Shown here one piece after another: positions 1 through 5,198 of a stretch of 17,357 bases of DNA; position 1 is the stretch's first letter, and every line of letters starts with the position of its first letter. This DNA is from a bacterium. GTDB taxonomy: Bacteria; Patescibacteriota; Minisyncoccia; Minisyncoccales; MHMH01. The notes beneath the pieces are model-generated. The model was given only the letters and a program-made list of their open reading frames with translations, searched no databases and had not been told where the DNA came from. The stretch covers positions 1 through 17,357 of the forward strand of contig JAUSHA010000036.1 of the NCBI GenBank assembly GCA_030648815.1, written 5' to 3'. The position numbers were made by a program, and so were the translations under genes.

Positions 1-40
1 TGATCTGTTGAAACAAAAAGTAATCCATTTGATATCTGGG

Positions 41-108
41 GCCAGCTTAATGTTTAACGTTAAACGTTGGGGTTACGTTAACGTTTAACGTTAAACATTA
101 AGTCTGGC
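41..108. repeat. Long inverted repeat downstream of tsaD
   Basis: Two arms of about 28 bases (41-68 and 80-108) are complementary except for one extra base in the right arm. They surround a short spacer. Each arm contains the self-complementary core TTTAACGTTAAA. The same core forms the arms of a second inverted repeat at 10557-10614, between atpD and atpG, so this is a repeated element. It begins 11 bases beyond the tsaD stop codon and could act as a 3' end stabiliser. It lacks a T-tract on either strand, so it is not a classical intrinsic terminator. Bases 1-40 to its left hold nothing I can identify. Confidence 0.75.
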
Positions 109-119
109 ATCTTTGTATT

Positions 120-920
120 CTAAATTCTTAAATTAGCATCTGCTTTTATGTTTTTAACTTTCTCTGTGCGATGGAAATAAGCGGTAACCGCCACCATGGC
201 GGCGTTATCGGTGCACAAATTTTTTGGGGGAACCAAAAAATTTAGATTTAAGATTTTAGATTTAAGATTTAAGTAAAATTGCCGACGCAATTCCTCGTTG
301 GCGGCTACGCCGCCGCCGAGAATTATTGATTTTACTCTAAAATCTTTAGCCGCTTTTATGGTTTTATGAATCAAAACATCAATTATTGATTGCTGAATTT
401 CACGGCACATCTCTATTTTATCATAATTACCTTGTTTGACCCTATACAGTACGGCTGTCTTGAGTCCGGAAAAACTAAAATCATAATCTTTCGTATACAT
501 CATCGGCCGAGGCAATTGTAGCTTGTAGCTTGTAGTTTGTCTCCCTTCGGGAGATCTCCCATAGGGAGATATTTTGTATTTTGCGGCTTCGGCGGCGATG
601 ATGGGTCCCCCAGGATAACTTAGACCTAAAATTCTGGCCGCCTTATCAAAACATTCACCGGCGGCATCATCCCTCGTCTCGCCGATTAACTTATATTGTC
701 CGATTTTCTTAACTAAAATCAACTGCGTATGCCCGCCCGACACCACCAACGCCACCGCCGGCAAATTGAATGAAGTCGGACTTCCTTCAATTAGGTTGGC
801 GAGGATATGCGCTTCAATATGATTAACGGGGATTAACGGCTTTTTATATTTTTGAGCTATTTCTTTGGCAAAATTAATCCCCTGCCATAAACAGGGCTCA
901 AGCCCGGGCCCCGACGTCAC
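120..920 (-). CDS. tsaD: tRNA t6A threonylcarbamoyltransferase TsaD, C-terminal part (gene interrupted)
   Basis: This is the larger part of TsaD, which transfers the threonylcarbamoyl group from TC-AMP to A37 of ANN-decoding tRNAs together with TsaB and TsaE. Visible landmarks are TSGPGL at the start, the metal-binding NHIEAH (residues 33-38), SGGHTQL (61-67), the phosphate-binding region GGGVAANEE, and CTDNAAM near the end. These all match a functional enzyme. The GTG at 918-920 has no convincing ribosome binding site. The reading frame stays open without a gap up to the TAA at 951-953, so the fragment is simply the continuation of the N-terminal part across one stop codon. Three variable stretches appear expanded relative to the family: EGSPTSF (45-51), about residues 115-134, and NLKSKILNLN. 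Each coincides with a repeat in the DNA. The gene is probably real but broken here, or depends on readthrough or a sequencing correction. Confidence 0.8.
   Translation of the reverse strand: MTSGPGLEPCLWQGINFAKEIAQKYKKPLIPVNHIEAHILANLIEGSPTSFNLPAVALVVSGGHTQLILVKKIGQYKLIGETRDDAAGECFDKAARILGLSYPGGPIIAAEAAKYKISPYGRSPEGRQTTSYKLQLPRPMMYTKDYDFSFSGLKTAVLYRVKQGNYDKIEMCREIQQSIIDVLIHKTIKAAKDFRVKSIILGGGVAANEELRRQFYLNLKSKILNLNFLVPPKNLCTDNAAMVAVTAYFHRTEKVKNIKADANLRI
242..271. repeat. Two-copy 14-bp AT-rich tandem repeat in tsaD
   Basis: A 14-base unit containing AGATTTAAGATTT occurs twice in a row inside the tsaD C-terminal coding region. In the protein it gives NLKSKILNLN, just before the conserved CTDNAAM segment, at a place where family members vary in length. 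The period is not a multiple of three, so the peptide is not itself periodic. A second 14-base-period repeat occurs at 1126-1150 in the same gene. Confidence 0.6.
516..570. repeat. Composite repeat in tsaD: 7-bp tandem plus two hairpins
   Basis: TTGTAGC is repeated about three and a half times (516-540). Two back-to-back perfect hairpins follow: CTCCC/GGGAG (541-553, loop TTC) and ATCTCCC/GGGAGAT (554-570, loop ATA). On the minus strand this lies in frame in tsaD and encodes roughly ISPYGRSPEGRQTTSYK, immediately before the conserved LPRPM and DFSFSGLKT segments. Other TsaD proteins have only a few residues here, so the block looks like an in-frame insertion of about 16 codons. Confidence 0.65.
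772..784. repeat. 13-bp palindromic unit in tsaD (third copy)
   Basis: GAAGTCGGACTTC is an odd palindrome with a central G. The same unit forms both arms of the larger element at 941-982. Here it encodes SPTS within EGSPTSF, just after the metal-binding NHIEAH segment, where a short extra loop is plausible. It is flanked by further partial complementarity (TTGAA on the left, TTCAA on the right). Confidence 0.6.
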
Positions 921-940
921 CGCAACAAAATCGATTTCCT

Positions 941-982
941 GAAGTCCGACTTACCCCAGAATTTTTGGGGAAGTCGGACTTC
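941..982. repeat. 42-bp palindromic element inserted in tsaD and carrying a stop codon
   Basis: The left arm GAAGTCCGACTT (941-952) is fully complementary to AAGTCGGACTTC (971-982). After an unpaired A at 953 the stem resumes with CCCC (954-957) against GGGG (967-970), with an AT-rich loop between. On the minus strand it encodes SPTSPKILG followed by TAA (951-953) and then VGL. The unpaired A makes the element 42 bases, a multiple of three, and also completes the TAA. A related 41-base element lies at 8804-8844. Confidence 0.8.
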
Positions 983-1229
983 CCAATATTTCGAGAACCT
1001 TTGCTAATACCATGGGCAGGTTTTTCTGATGCTCTCTTTTTGCCAAAGACGGAAAAACTCCCCCATATTTTGCGTGGAGCTTAACCTGCGACGAAACAAT
1101 GTTAGACAAAATCCTAAAATTTGGGATTTGTGATTTGAAATTTGTGATTTCCACCACGCTAATAGCGGTATCATCACAAGAAGTATCTATTCCTAATATT
1201 TTTATTGTCTTAATATTTTTGGCGGCCAT
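951..1229 (-). CDS. tsaD: tRNA t6A threonylcarbamoyltransferase TsaD, N-terminal part (gene interrupted)
   Basis: These 92 residues are the N-terminus of TsaD (ASKHA fold). GIDTSCDDTA (13-22) is the family signature, SQVKLHAKYGGVFP (47-60) follows, and KREHQKN (64-70) carries a conserved metal-binding His. Translation runs out of homology into SPTSPKILG and stops at TAA. Ten codons downstream in the same frame comes the C-terminal part, so only one stop codon separates two halves of an otherwise recognisable enzyme. The start overlaps the 3' end of sua5 by 28 bases, which points to translational coupling; I see no Shine-Dalgarno sequence. The stretch TNFKSQIPNF (29-38) looks like an AT-rich repeat-derived expansion. 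Because t6A is nearly universal, readthrough, an assembly error, a second gene copy or a working two-piece protein must be considered. Confidence 0.8.
   Translation of the reverse strand: MAAKNIKTIKILGIDTSCDDTAISVVEITNFKSQIPNFRILSNIVSSQVKLHAKYGGVFPSLAKREHQKNLPMVLAKVLEILGSPTSPKILG
1126..1150. repeat. Direct repeat with 14-bp period in the 5' part of tsaD
   Basis: ATTTGTGATTT occurs at 1126-1136 and again at 1140-1150, a 14-base offset. On the minus strand it encodes part of ITNFKSQIPNF, in a loop between the first two strands of the ASKHA fold where other TsaD proteins are usually shorter. It shares the 14-base period with the repeat at 242-271 but not the exact sequence. Confidence 0.5.
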
Positions 1230-1777
1230 ATGGTTAAATCAATAACTTTTGATGGTTTTGCTTTTGGAAGATTACCCGCATTAATTACCAAGTCGGGCTG
1301 CCGCTCAATTTTATTAAGCGAGCCTCGCCCCAAAGGGGCGGGATATTTAAATTGCTTTAAAACATCTTTTATTTTTACCGAAGCCGGCTGGCCTGATATA
1401 TTAGCCGAACTCTCCGCTAACGGCCCTCTGTGCTTGGCTAAGCCAAGCACAAACTTATGGCTGGGAATTCTTAGGCCGATGGTACCCTGTTTCCTGCTTT
1501 TTAAAATAACCGTTACTGCTCCGGGCCAAACCTTATTTAAAAATTCTTCCTGCTTTTTATTAATATAAGCTAATTTCTTAGCCATTTTTATGTCTTTAAT
1601 AAAAACGGGTAAGAGCTTCCATTTTGGCCTTTTCTTTATTTTATACAACCTCTCAACCGCTTTTTTGTTGTTAAAATCGCAAATCAACCCGTAAACCGTA
1701 TCCGTGGGACAAACTAAAACCTTACCCTCTCTTATCGCTTTAACCGCCCTTTTGAGATCCAGCTTAATGATTTCCAT
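1202..1777 (-). CDS. sua5: L-threonylcarbamoyladenylate synthase (Sua5/YrdC/TsaC family)
   Basis: The enzyme makes threonylcarbamoyl-AMP from threonine, bicarbonate and ATP, the first step of t6A formation on tRNA. The 191 residues form a single YrdC domain of TsaC size. Visible motifs are CPTDTVYGL (23-31), the K/R-rich KIKKRPK (46-52), WPGAVTVIL (84-92), GLRIPSH (101-107) and ESSANISGQPAS (122-133). After the SSAN motif about 14 residues (YPAPLGRGSLNKIE, 145-158) have no family counterpart and coincide with a palindromic DNA element (1306-1354). The gene overlaps tsaD by 28 bases, giving a substrate-maker/user gene pair. No Shine-Dalgarno sequence precedes the ATG. A possible -10 box sits only six bases upstream, suggesting a leaderless transcript. 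Confidence 0.9.
   Translation of the reverse strand: MEIIKLDLKRAVKAIREGKVLVCPTDTVYGLICDFNNKKAVERLYKIKKRPKWKLLPVFIKDIKMAKKLAYINKKQEEFLNKVWPGAVTVILKSRKQGTIGLRIPSHKFVLGLAKHRGPLAESSANISGQPASVKIKDVLKQFKYPAPLGRGSLNKIERQPDLVINAGNLPKAKPSKVIDLTIWPPKILRQ
1306..1354. repeat. Palindromic element inserted in sua5
   Basis: The outer arms CAATTT (1306-1311) and AAATTG (1349-1354) enclose an odd palindrome GCGAGCCTCGC and a strong hairpin CGCCCC-AAA-GGGGCG (1326-1340). On the minus strand it reads in frame as about YPAPLGRGSLNKIE in Sua5, after the SSAN motif, where family members have only a short link before the DLVINAG-type strand. I read it as an in-frame insertion tolerated in a surface loop. Confidence 0.6.
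1430..1450. repeat. 21-bp near-perfect palindrome in sua5
   Basis: GTGCTTGGCT (1430-1439) and AGCCAAGCAC (1441-1450) are exact reverse complements around a single A. It encodes VLGLAKH in Sua5. Unlike the other elements there is no obvious extra length in the protein here, so it could be a converted or coincidental palindrome rather than an insertion. Confidence 0.5.
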
Positions 1778-1783
1778 ATATTC

Positions 1784-1789
1784 AATCTA
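1784..1789 (-). promoter_or_regulatory. Possible -10 box for sua5-tsaD
   Basis: On the minus strand TAGATT lies six bases before the sua5 ATG (1777). The gene follows directly after the terminator region of the upstream islet, so it needs its own promoter. No convincing -35 box is visible. At this distance transcription would begin at or next to the ATG. This fits the missing Shine-Dalgarno sequence and a leaderless mRNA. Confidence 0.3.
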
Positions 1790-1800
1790 GCGTATTTTTA

Positions 1801-1849
1801 AAAAACAAAAAAGCCCCTAATTAAAGGGCCGACAGTCAAGCTGTCGGCC
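1801..1849 (-). terminator. Terminator region for the 1856-2669 islet
   Basis: A 9-base-pair hairpin GGCCGACAG/CTGTCGGCC (1827-1849, loop TCAAG) begins seven bases beyond the stop codon of the small gene at 1856. Next comes a shorter GCCC/GGGC stem (1813-1829) followed on the minus strand by TTTTTTGTTTTT. The two stems overlap and may be alternatives. The long T-run next to the second stem is typical of intrinsic termination and would isolate sua5 from the islet. Confidence 0.55.
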
Positions 1850-1855
1850 ATTTGC

Positions 1856-2068
1856 TTATTTTCCTTTTTTATCTTTAAAATCTTTTAAACCGCTGATGAA
1901 CTCGTCTAATTCTCTGATGCTCATCGAGGAATATTTTACACCACGACGACGTTCTACGGTCCTTTTCCGCTCGCGACTGAGGGCGCGTATGATCGCTCTC
2001 AACTCCCTCTTTTCAAACACGACCGCCCCGCTGGCACAAAACGTCGGACCAGAATCTATGACTTTCAT
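1856..2068 (-). CDS. Small basic hypothetical protein (70 aa)
   Basis: I do not recognise a family. The protein is strongly basic and probably helical, with runs such as RALSRERKRTVERRRG and a Lys-rich tail (FKDKKGK). I chose the ATG at 2066-2068, not an upstream in-frame start, because AGGAGGAGG lies a few bases before it. It follows the orphan gene at 2091-2669 with a 22-base gap and is probably cotranscribed with it. The basic composition would allow nucleic-acid binding, but nothing in the sequence proves it. Confidence 0.6.
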   Translation of the reverse strand: MKVIDSGPTFCASGAVVFEKRELRAIIRALSRERKRTVERRRGVKYSSMSIRELDEFISGLKDFKDKKGK

Positions 2069-2090
2069 GTCCTCCTCCTTTCTCTTTTCT

Positions 2091-2669
2091 TTAATTACGG
2101 CAAAGATCGTTAACAGCGACACGGTGATGTGATCCGAATGGAATTAAAGGGATGAGAACGAAATCACCACCCTGCTTTTCGGTATAAAAATCCGTCCGCC
2201 AGAAGTGACTTTTTGCATCAATGTTGTGCAAATGAAGCAAGACTTTTCGGGGATCTACCTCATCACAATTCATCACAATCATATAATTAGTCAATCCTCC
2301 GCCCCCCGCCGTAACCACTTGCTCATAAAGCTGAATACTATGAAACCCTCTCTCAAAGAAGGCACAAAAGGCTTCCTCAAGAGAGCCCAGGTCATGAATT
2401 TCGGTCATTGTTTTGTTGCACCCGAGAATCCTTAGGAATACCTTCGGAGCTTCAATAAAGCTCCTCTCAAATTCTCCGGGGCTTTGCCTGCCGATTCTCC
2501 CGCCACGGGAAGAAAACTCAAAAAAGAAATCTATCCCGCCTATTTTCAGGAAGAAAATTTCCCCCTCCAAAAAATCACGCAGGGCATCGGCCAACGATCC
2601 GTAAAACCTTTTTTTCCCTCCATCGTCGCTACCAATAATTTTTGTAGCGATTTCGAGCTTCGTCTCCAT
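2091..2669 (-). CDS. Hypothetical protein (192 aa), first gene of a two-gene islet
   Basis: No family is recognised. The start METKLEIATK was chosen because AAGGAGG (2676-2682) precedes the ATG at 2667-2669 with good spacing; two earlier in-frame ATGs lack this. The protein appears soluble, with an aromatic-rich stretch (EIFFLKIGGIDFFFEFSSRGG), then a segment with TAGGGGLTNYMIVMNCDE and a C-terminal part rich in Asp, His and Phe. There is no signal peptide or clear membrane segment. A perfect TATAAT lies about 30 bases upstream, and a terminator follows the next gene, so the pair forms a self-contained transcription unit between glmU-like and sua5 genes. Confidence 0.6.
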   Translation of the reverse strand: METKLEIATKIIGSDDGGKKRFYGSLADALRDFLEGEIFFLKIGGIDFFFEFSSRGGRIGRQSPGEFERSFIEAPKVFLRILGCNKTMTEIHDLGSLEEAFCAFFERGFHSIQLYEQVVTAGGGGLTNYMIVMNCDEVDPRKVLLHLHNIDAKSHFWRTDFYTEKQGGDFVLIPLIPFGSHHRVAVNDLCRN

Positions 2670-2697
2670 TCTCATCCTCCTTTTAGTAACTTTCCAT

Positions 2698-2703
2698 ATT
2701 ATA
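2698..2703 (-). promoter_or_regulatory. -10 box of the islet promoter (TATAAT)
   Basis: A perfect TATAAT on the minus strand is followed about seven bases later by the expected start site near 2691. This leaves a leader of about 20 bases that contains the AAGGAGG ribosome binding site of the 192-aa gene. The -35 region is weak. The position 23-28 bases past the end of the glmU-like gene suits an independent promoter. Confidence 0.55.
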
Positions 2704-2725
2704 CGCATTAAGAACATATTTGATA

Positions 2726-3925
2726 CTAACAGGCCTGCTTCTTCTTGTCAACATTATTGATAAACTTACTGTAAAAAACCGAATCATCCTCAATATTATC
2801 AAAAACAACGGAATTCGGGCCGATGGCACAATTTGAGCCGATCAGAACTCCGGGCATCAGGGAAGAATTAATTCCTATGTGCGTATTTTCCCCGACGATA
2901 GCTCCCAAAGAATTTAATCCGGTATTTTTAATATTCCCCCTATCTAACCTGACATTAGCGGTAATCGTTCCTGCCCCAATCCGACAGTTTTCACCTAAAA
3001 TAGAATCTCCGAAATAGCCCGAATGACAATGAGCATTCTTCTGAAAAATAGATCTGGCAACTTCGGCTAAGGCTCCGACCATGGCACCTTCTTCCATGTC
3101 AGTATAATCCCTGACAACGGCATTATTTCCGACGATGCAATTGTCGCCGATATAACAGGGACCATTGATTACCGCTCCCTTAAAAATTTTAACGTTTTTA
3201 CCCAAACGGACTTCATTTTTTTTCAGATTTTTATCAAATAAATATTTGACCATAGAAAAAAGATGCCAGGGATATTTTAAAAAAGGCGTTTCTTCTTCTG
3301 GCTTCTTAAGCATACGAACTCTAACTCTGCTTTCTTTTACATACAAAGAAAGAGCGTCTTCAAAATCATACTGGTGTTTTTTAACTTTTTGATAGGTCTT
3401 GAAGAATCCCGGCTCTAAAAAATAAACTCCGACCACCCTGATATCGGAAGGCGGCTTCTCCTTCGGCTTCTCAATAATTTCCAATACCCTTTCGCCGGTC
3501 ATGCGCATCATACCAAATAGCTCAGGTGTCTTCGTTTTTTGACCTACCAAACTACTCTTAAAATTATTATCCGGAAAATCTCTGGGAATTTCTTTTAATA
3601 TCTCCTCTATGTCCACCCTCTCCGCATTCGAAACTACAAAAGGTCCTTTAATAAGCTTCCTTGCCTGCCATAAAGCATCTCCCATGCCCAAGGGTTTTAA
3701 CTGGGTGATGTATTTAATCTTTTTATCTCCCAATTCTTTTTCTATATCTTTACCGGCTCCCTGAACGACTACAATATCCCTAATGCCTGATTTTTTAAGA
3801 CCCTCTATGGTCCACCAAATCAAAGACTGGCCCATTATTCTGATGAGGGACTTGTGTTTTTGATTCAACGGCCAAAAACGGGAAGATTGGCCGGCCGCTA
3901 AAATTACTGCTTGAGATAAAGGCAT
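2726..3925 (-). CDS. GlmU-like sugar-1-phosphate nucleotidyltransferase with left-handed beta-helix domain
   Basis: The N-terminal part (about 1-220) is a nucleotidyltransferase domain: AVILAAGQSSRFWPL at 6-20, then KPLGMGDAL (77-85), and EKPKEKP further on. The C-terminal part (about 245-385) is a left-handed beta-helix of hexapeptide repeats, with IGAGTITANVRLDRG, GAIVGENTHIG and MPGVLIGSNCAIGPNSVVF, arranged as in archaeal-type bifunctional GlmU. The likely role is GlcN-1-P acetylation and UDP-GlcNAc formation, the precursor of peptidoglycan. The usual metal-binding Gly-Asp after the central strand is replaced by SNAERVD (99-105), so the nucleotidyl activity or substrate may differ. The gene starts inside the last 22 bases of yvcK/glmR, indicating coupled translation. 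No Shine-Dalgarno sequence is evident. Confidence 0.8.
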   Translation of the reverse strand: MPLSQAVILAAGQSSRFWPLNQKHKSLIRIMGQSLIWWTIEGLKKSGIRDIVVVQGAGKDIEKELGDKKIKYITQLKPLGMGDALWQARKLIKGPFVVSNAERVDIEEILKEIPRDFPDNNFKSSLVGQKTKTPELFGMMRMTGERVLEIIEKPKEKPPSDIRVVGVYFLEPGFFKTYQKVKKHQYDFEDALSLYVKESRVRVRMLKKPEEETPFLKYPWHLFSMVKYLFDKNLKKNEVRLGKNVKIFKGAVINGPCYIGDNCIVGNNAVVRDYTDMEEGAMVGALAEVARSIFQKNAHCHSGYFGDSILGENCRIGAGTITANVRLDRGNIKNTGLNSLGAIVGENTHIGINSSLMPGVLIGSNCAIGPNSVVFDNIEDDSVFYSKFINNVDKKKQAC

Positions 3926-4863
3926 GTGTTTAAAATTTTCCCGGCTAATTTATCGGGGTCGTGAGCAATGGGCCCGCGATCAGTTATGATATCCTCTCCG
4001 ATAAATTTGTCTTTATCTAAAATTTCGGAAAAATCCACGAGCCTCAATAATTCCGGGTGCTCTCTTTTGTAATTAGCGACTCTTAAAGGCGATGGTTTGC
4101 GCTTGTTAAAAATAACGTTATCAAACTCCTGCCCTAAATATTTTTCCGCTTCAAAGGTAAAATCTAAAACTGAAAAATTATCGGTTTCGCCGTGTTTTGT
4201 CATTAAATTGCAGATATAGACTTTCCTGGCAAAACTTTTTCTGATTGCTTCTGAAATGCCCCTTACCAGCAAAATCTGGGCTAAAGAGGAATATAGGTCT
4301 CCCGGGCCCATAATGATCAAATCGGCCTCTTGAATGGCTTTTATAGCCAAAGGATAGGCCTTGGCCTCGGGCTCTAAGAAAACTTTTTTAATTTTTATGC
4401 TGCCATCGTGTTTTGGAATATCTATATTGGTTTCTCCTCTGATGATTTGGCCGTTTTCCAGCTGGGCGCAAAGCTGAGCGTTATCTAAAGTGACGGGCAA
4501 AACCTCGCGATTATCCGGAATATGCAAATCTTCTTTTAGTTCTTCGGAAAGCTCTCTTACGCCAAAAGAAGAGGCAATGTTCGTGCAATAAGCGTTTGCC
4601 AGAACAACGCCGTTTTCAAAACGGCTGGCGAAGAGTTCTTTCTTTTCTTCAGGCGCTTCCGATAAGGCCAAGGCCGCCCTCCTGATATCACCGAAAGCCA
4701 CGTTTGTTTTAAACAGCTCCCTCTCTTTACCGGCAAAGCCGCCAGAGTCCAGCATAGCCGAAATCGCCGATATTTTCACCGGATATTTTTTGAGTCCCTC
4801 TAATACTGCCTTGGGCATGGCATTCCCCCCGCCCAAACAAACTATGCGAGGCATCTGTTCCAT
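3904..4863 (-). CDS. yvcK: YvcK/GlmR family protein (UDP-GlcNAc-binding, CofD-like fold)
   Basis: The protein belongs to the CofD/YvcK superfamily. In Bacillus, YvcK (GlmR) binds UDP-GlcNAc and stimulates GlmS when that sugar nucleotide is scarce. Landmarks are VCLGGGNAMPKAV (8-20), AMLDSGGFAG, GDIRRAAL, LDNAQLCAQLENG, IIMGPGDLYSSLAQ and CNLMTKHGETDNF. The length of 319 residues matches the family. It overlaps the GlmU-like gene by 22 bases, and GlmS is encoded in the same window, so the context agrees with a hexosamine-regulation role. The F420-pathway enzyme CofD itself is less likely because YvcK-type GDIRRAL and MTKHGET signatures are present. No Shine-Dalgarno sequence precedes the ATG; a possible extended -10 box lies very close to it. 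Confidence 0.85.
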   Translation of the reverse strand: MEQMPRIVCLGGGNAMPKAVLEGLKKYPVKISAISAMLDSGGFAGKERELFKTNVAFGDIRRAALALSEAPEEKKELFASRFENGVVLANAYCTNIASSFGVRELSEELKEDLHIPDNREVLPVTLDNAQLCAQLENGQIIRGETNIDIPKHDGSIKIKKVFLEPEAKAYPLAIKAIQEADLIIMGPGDLYSSLAQILLVRGISEAIRKSFARKVYICNLMTKHGETDNFSVLDFTFEAEKYLGQEFDNVIFNKRKPSPLRVANYKREHPELLRLVDFSEILDKDKFIGEDIITDRGPIAHDPDKLAGKILNTCLYLKQ

Positions 4864-4869
4864 GATTTT

Positions 4870-4898
4870 TATTTACCACATTTTTGAAGGGTTGACAA
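4870..4898 (-). promoter_or_regulatory. Possible promoter of yvcK-glmU-like operon
   Basis: On the minus strand TTGTCA (4893-4898) is separated by 17 bases from TAAATA (4870-4875), preceded by TGG as in extended -10 promoters. The -10 box ends six bases before the ATG, so the transcript would start at the initiation codon. Its -35 overlaps the -35 of the plus-strand promoter, so the two divergent promoters would compete. Confidence 0.35.
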
Positions 4899-4921
4899 TG
4901 CCCCTATCCGAGTATTATGAT
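4892..4921 (+). promoter_or_regulatory. Promoter of the 70-aa membrane protein gene
   Basis: A consensus -35 TTGACA (4892-4897) is followed after 18 bases by TATGAT (4916-4921). The expected start near 4928 gives a leader of about 20 bases carrying the AGGGGGG ribosome binding site of the gene at 4949. The same TTGACA/18/TATGAT arrangement precedes glmS. Confidence 0.7.
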
Positions 4922-4948
4922 AAAAATACAAATAAATAGGGGGGCTGC

Positions 4949-5161
4949 ATGCAAAGATTACTGATTAGTATTTTCTCGTTATTCTTCGGTTTCGGAGGAA
5001 CAATTTTAATTTCGGGCAGTGTGGGATATTTACTCGGGATGAAAAAAATGCTTTGGTTCGAGGTTCCGGACATGGGCGTTCCAATGTCCATAGTTATAAT
5101 CCTTATAGGGGTAGTTATGATCTTTATTGCCGTTTGGTTAACCCCCAATAATAAAAAATAA
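4949..5161 (+). CDS. Small two-helix membrane protein (70 aa), unknown function
   Basis: This is the only plus-strand gene I accept. Two hydrophobic segments (about 4-28, with SLFFGFGGTILISGSVGYLL, and about 45-64, with MSIVIILIGVVMIFIAVWL) flank a short loop KKMLWFEVPDMG, so it is a predicted double-spanning membrane protein with a Lys-rich C-terminus. AGGGGGG lies at the right distance before the ATG, a consensus promoter is 28 bases upstream, and a hairpin terminator follows immediately. I recognise no family. It sits as a single-gene unit, divergent from yvcK and convergent with the oxidoreductase operon. Confidence 0.7.
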   Translation: MQRLLISIFSLFFGFGGTILISGSVGYLLGMKKMLWFEVPDMGVPMSIVIILIGVVMIFIAVWLTPNNKK

Positions 5162-5164
5162 ACT

Positions 5165-5198
5165 AAAAAAACTCACCGCCAATGGCGATGAGTTTTTT
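5165..5198. terminator. Bidirectional intrinsic terminator
   Basis: The stem arms ACTCACCGCC (5171-5180) and GGCGATGAGT (5184-5193) close a three-base loop, flanked by six A on the left and six T on the right. It serves the plus-strand gene ending at 5161 and the minus-strand operon ending at 5197. The one non-Watson-Crick pair is a permitted G-U on the minus-strand RNA and a mismatch on the plus-strand RNA. Confidence 0.85.

Noticed and set aside
41..108. CRISPR-like array or attachment site at the left edge
   Set aside because: Only one inverted repeat without regularly spaced direct repeats or integrase gene nearby.
951..953. UAA or another stop recoded as sense in this organism
   Set aside because: Other genes end normally at TAA, TAG or TGA (for example TGA for atpF), and no other conserved gene contains an internal stop in frame. 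One site is no evidence for an altered code.
1230..1568. 112-aa plus-strand reading frame
   Set aside because: It lies entirely opposite sua5, which has clear YrdC motifs, and has no protein features of its own.
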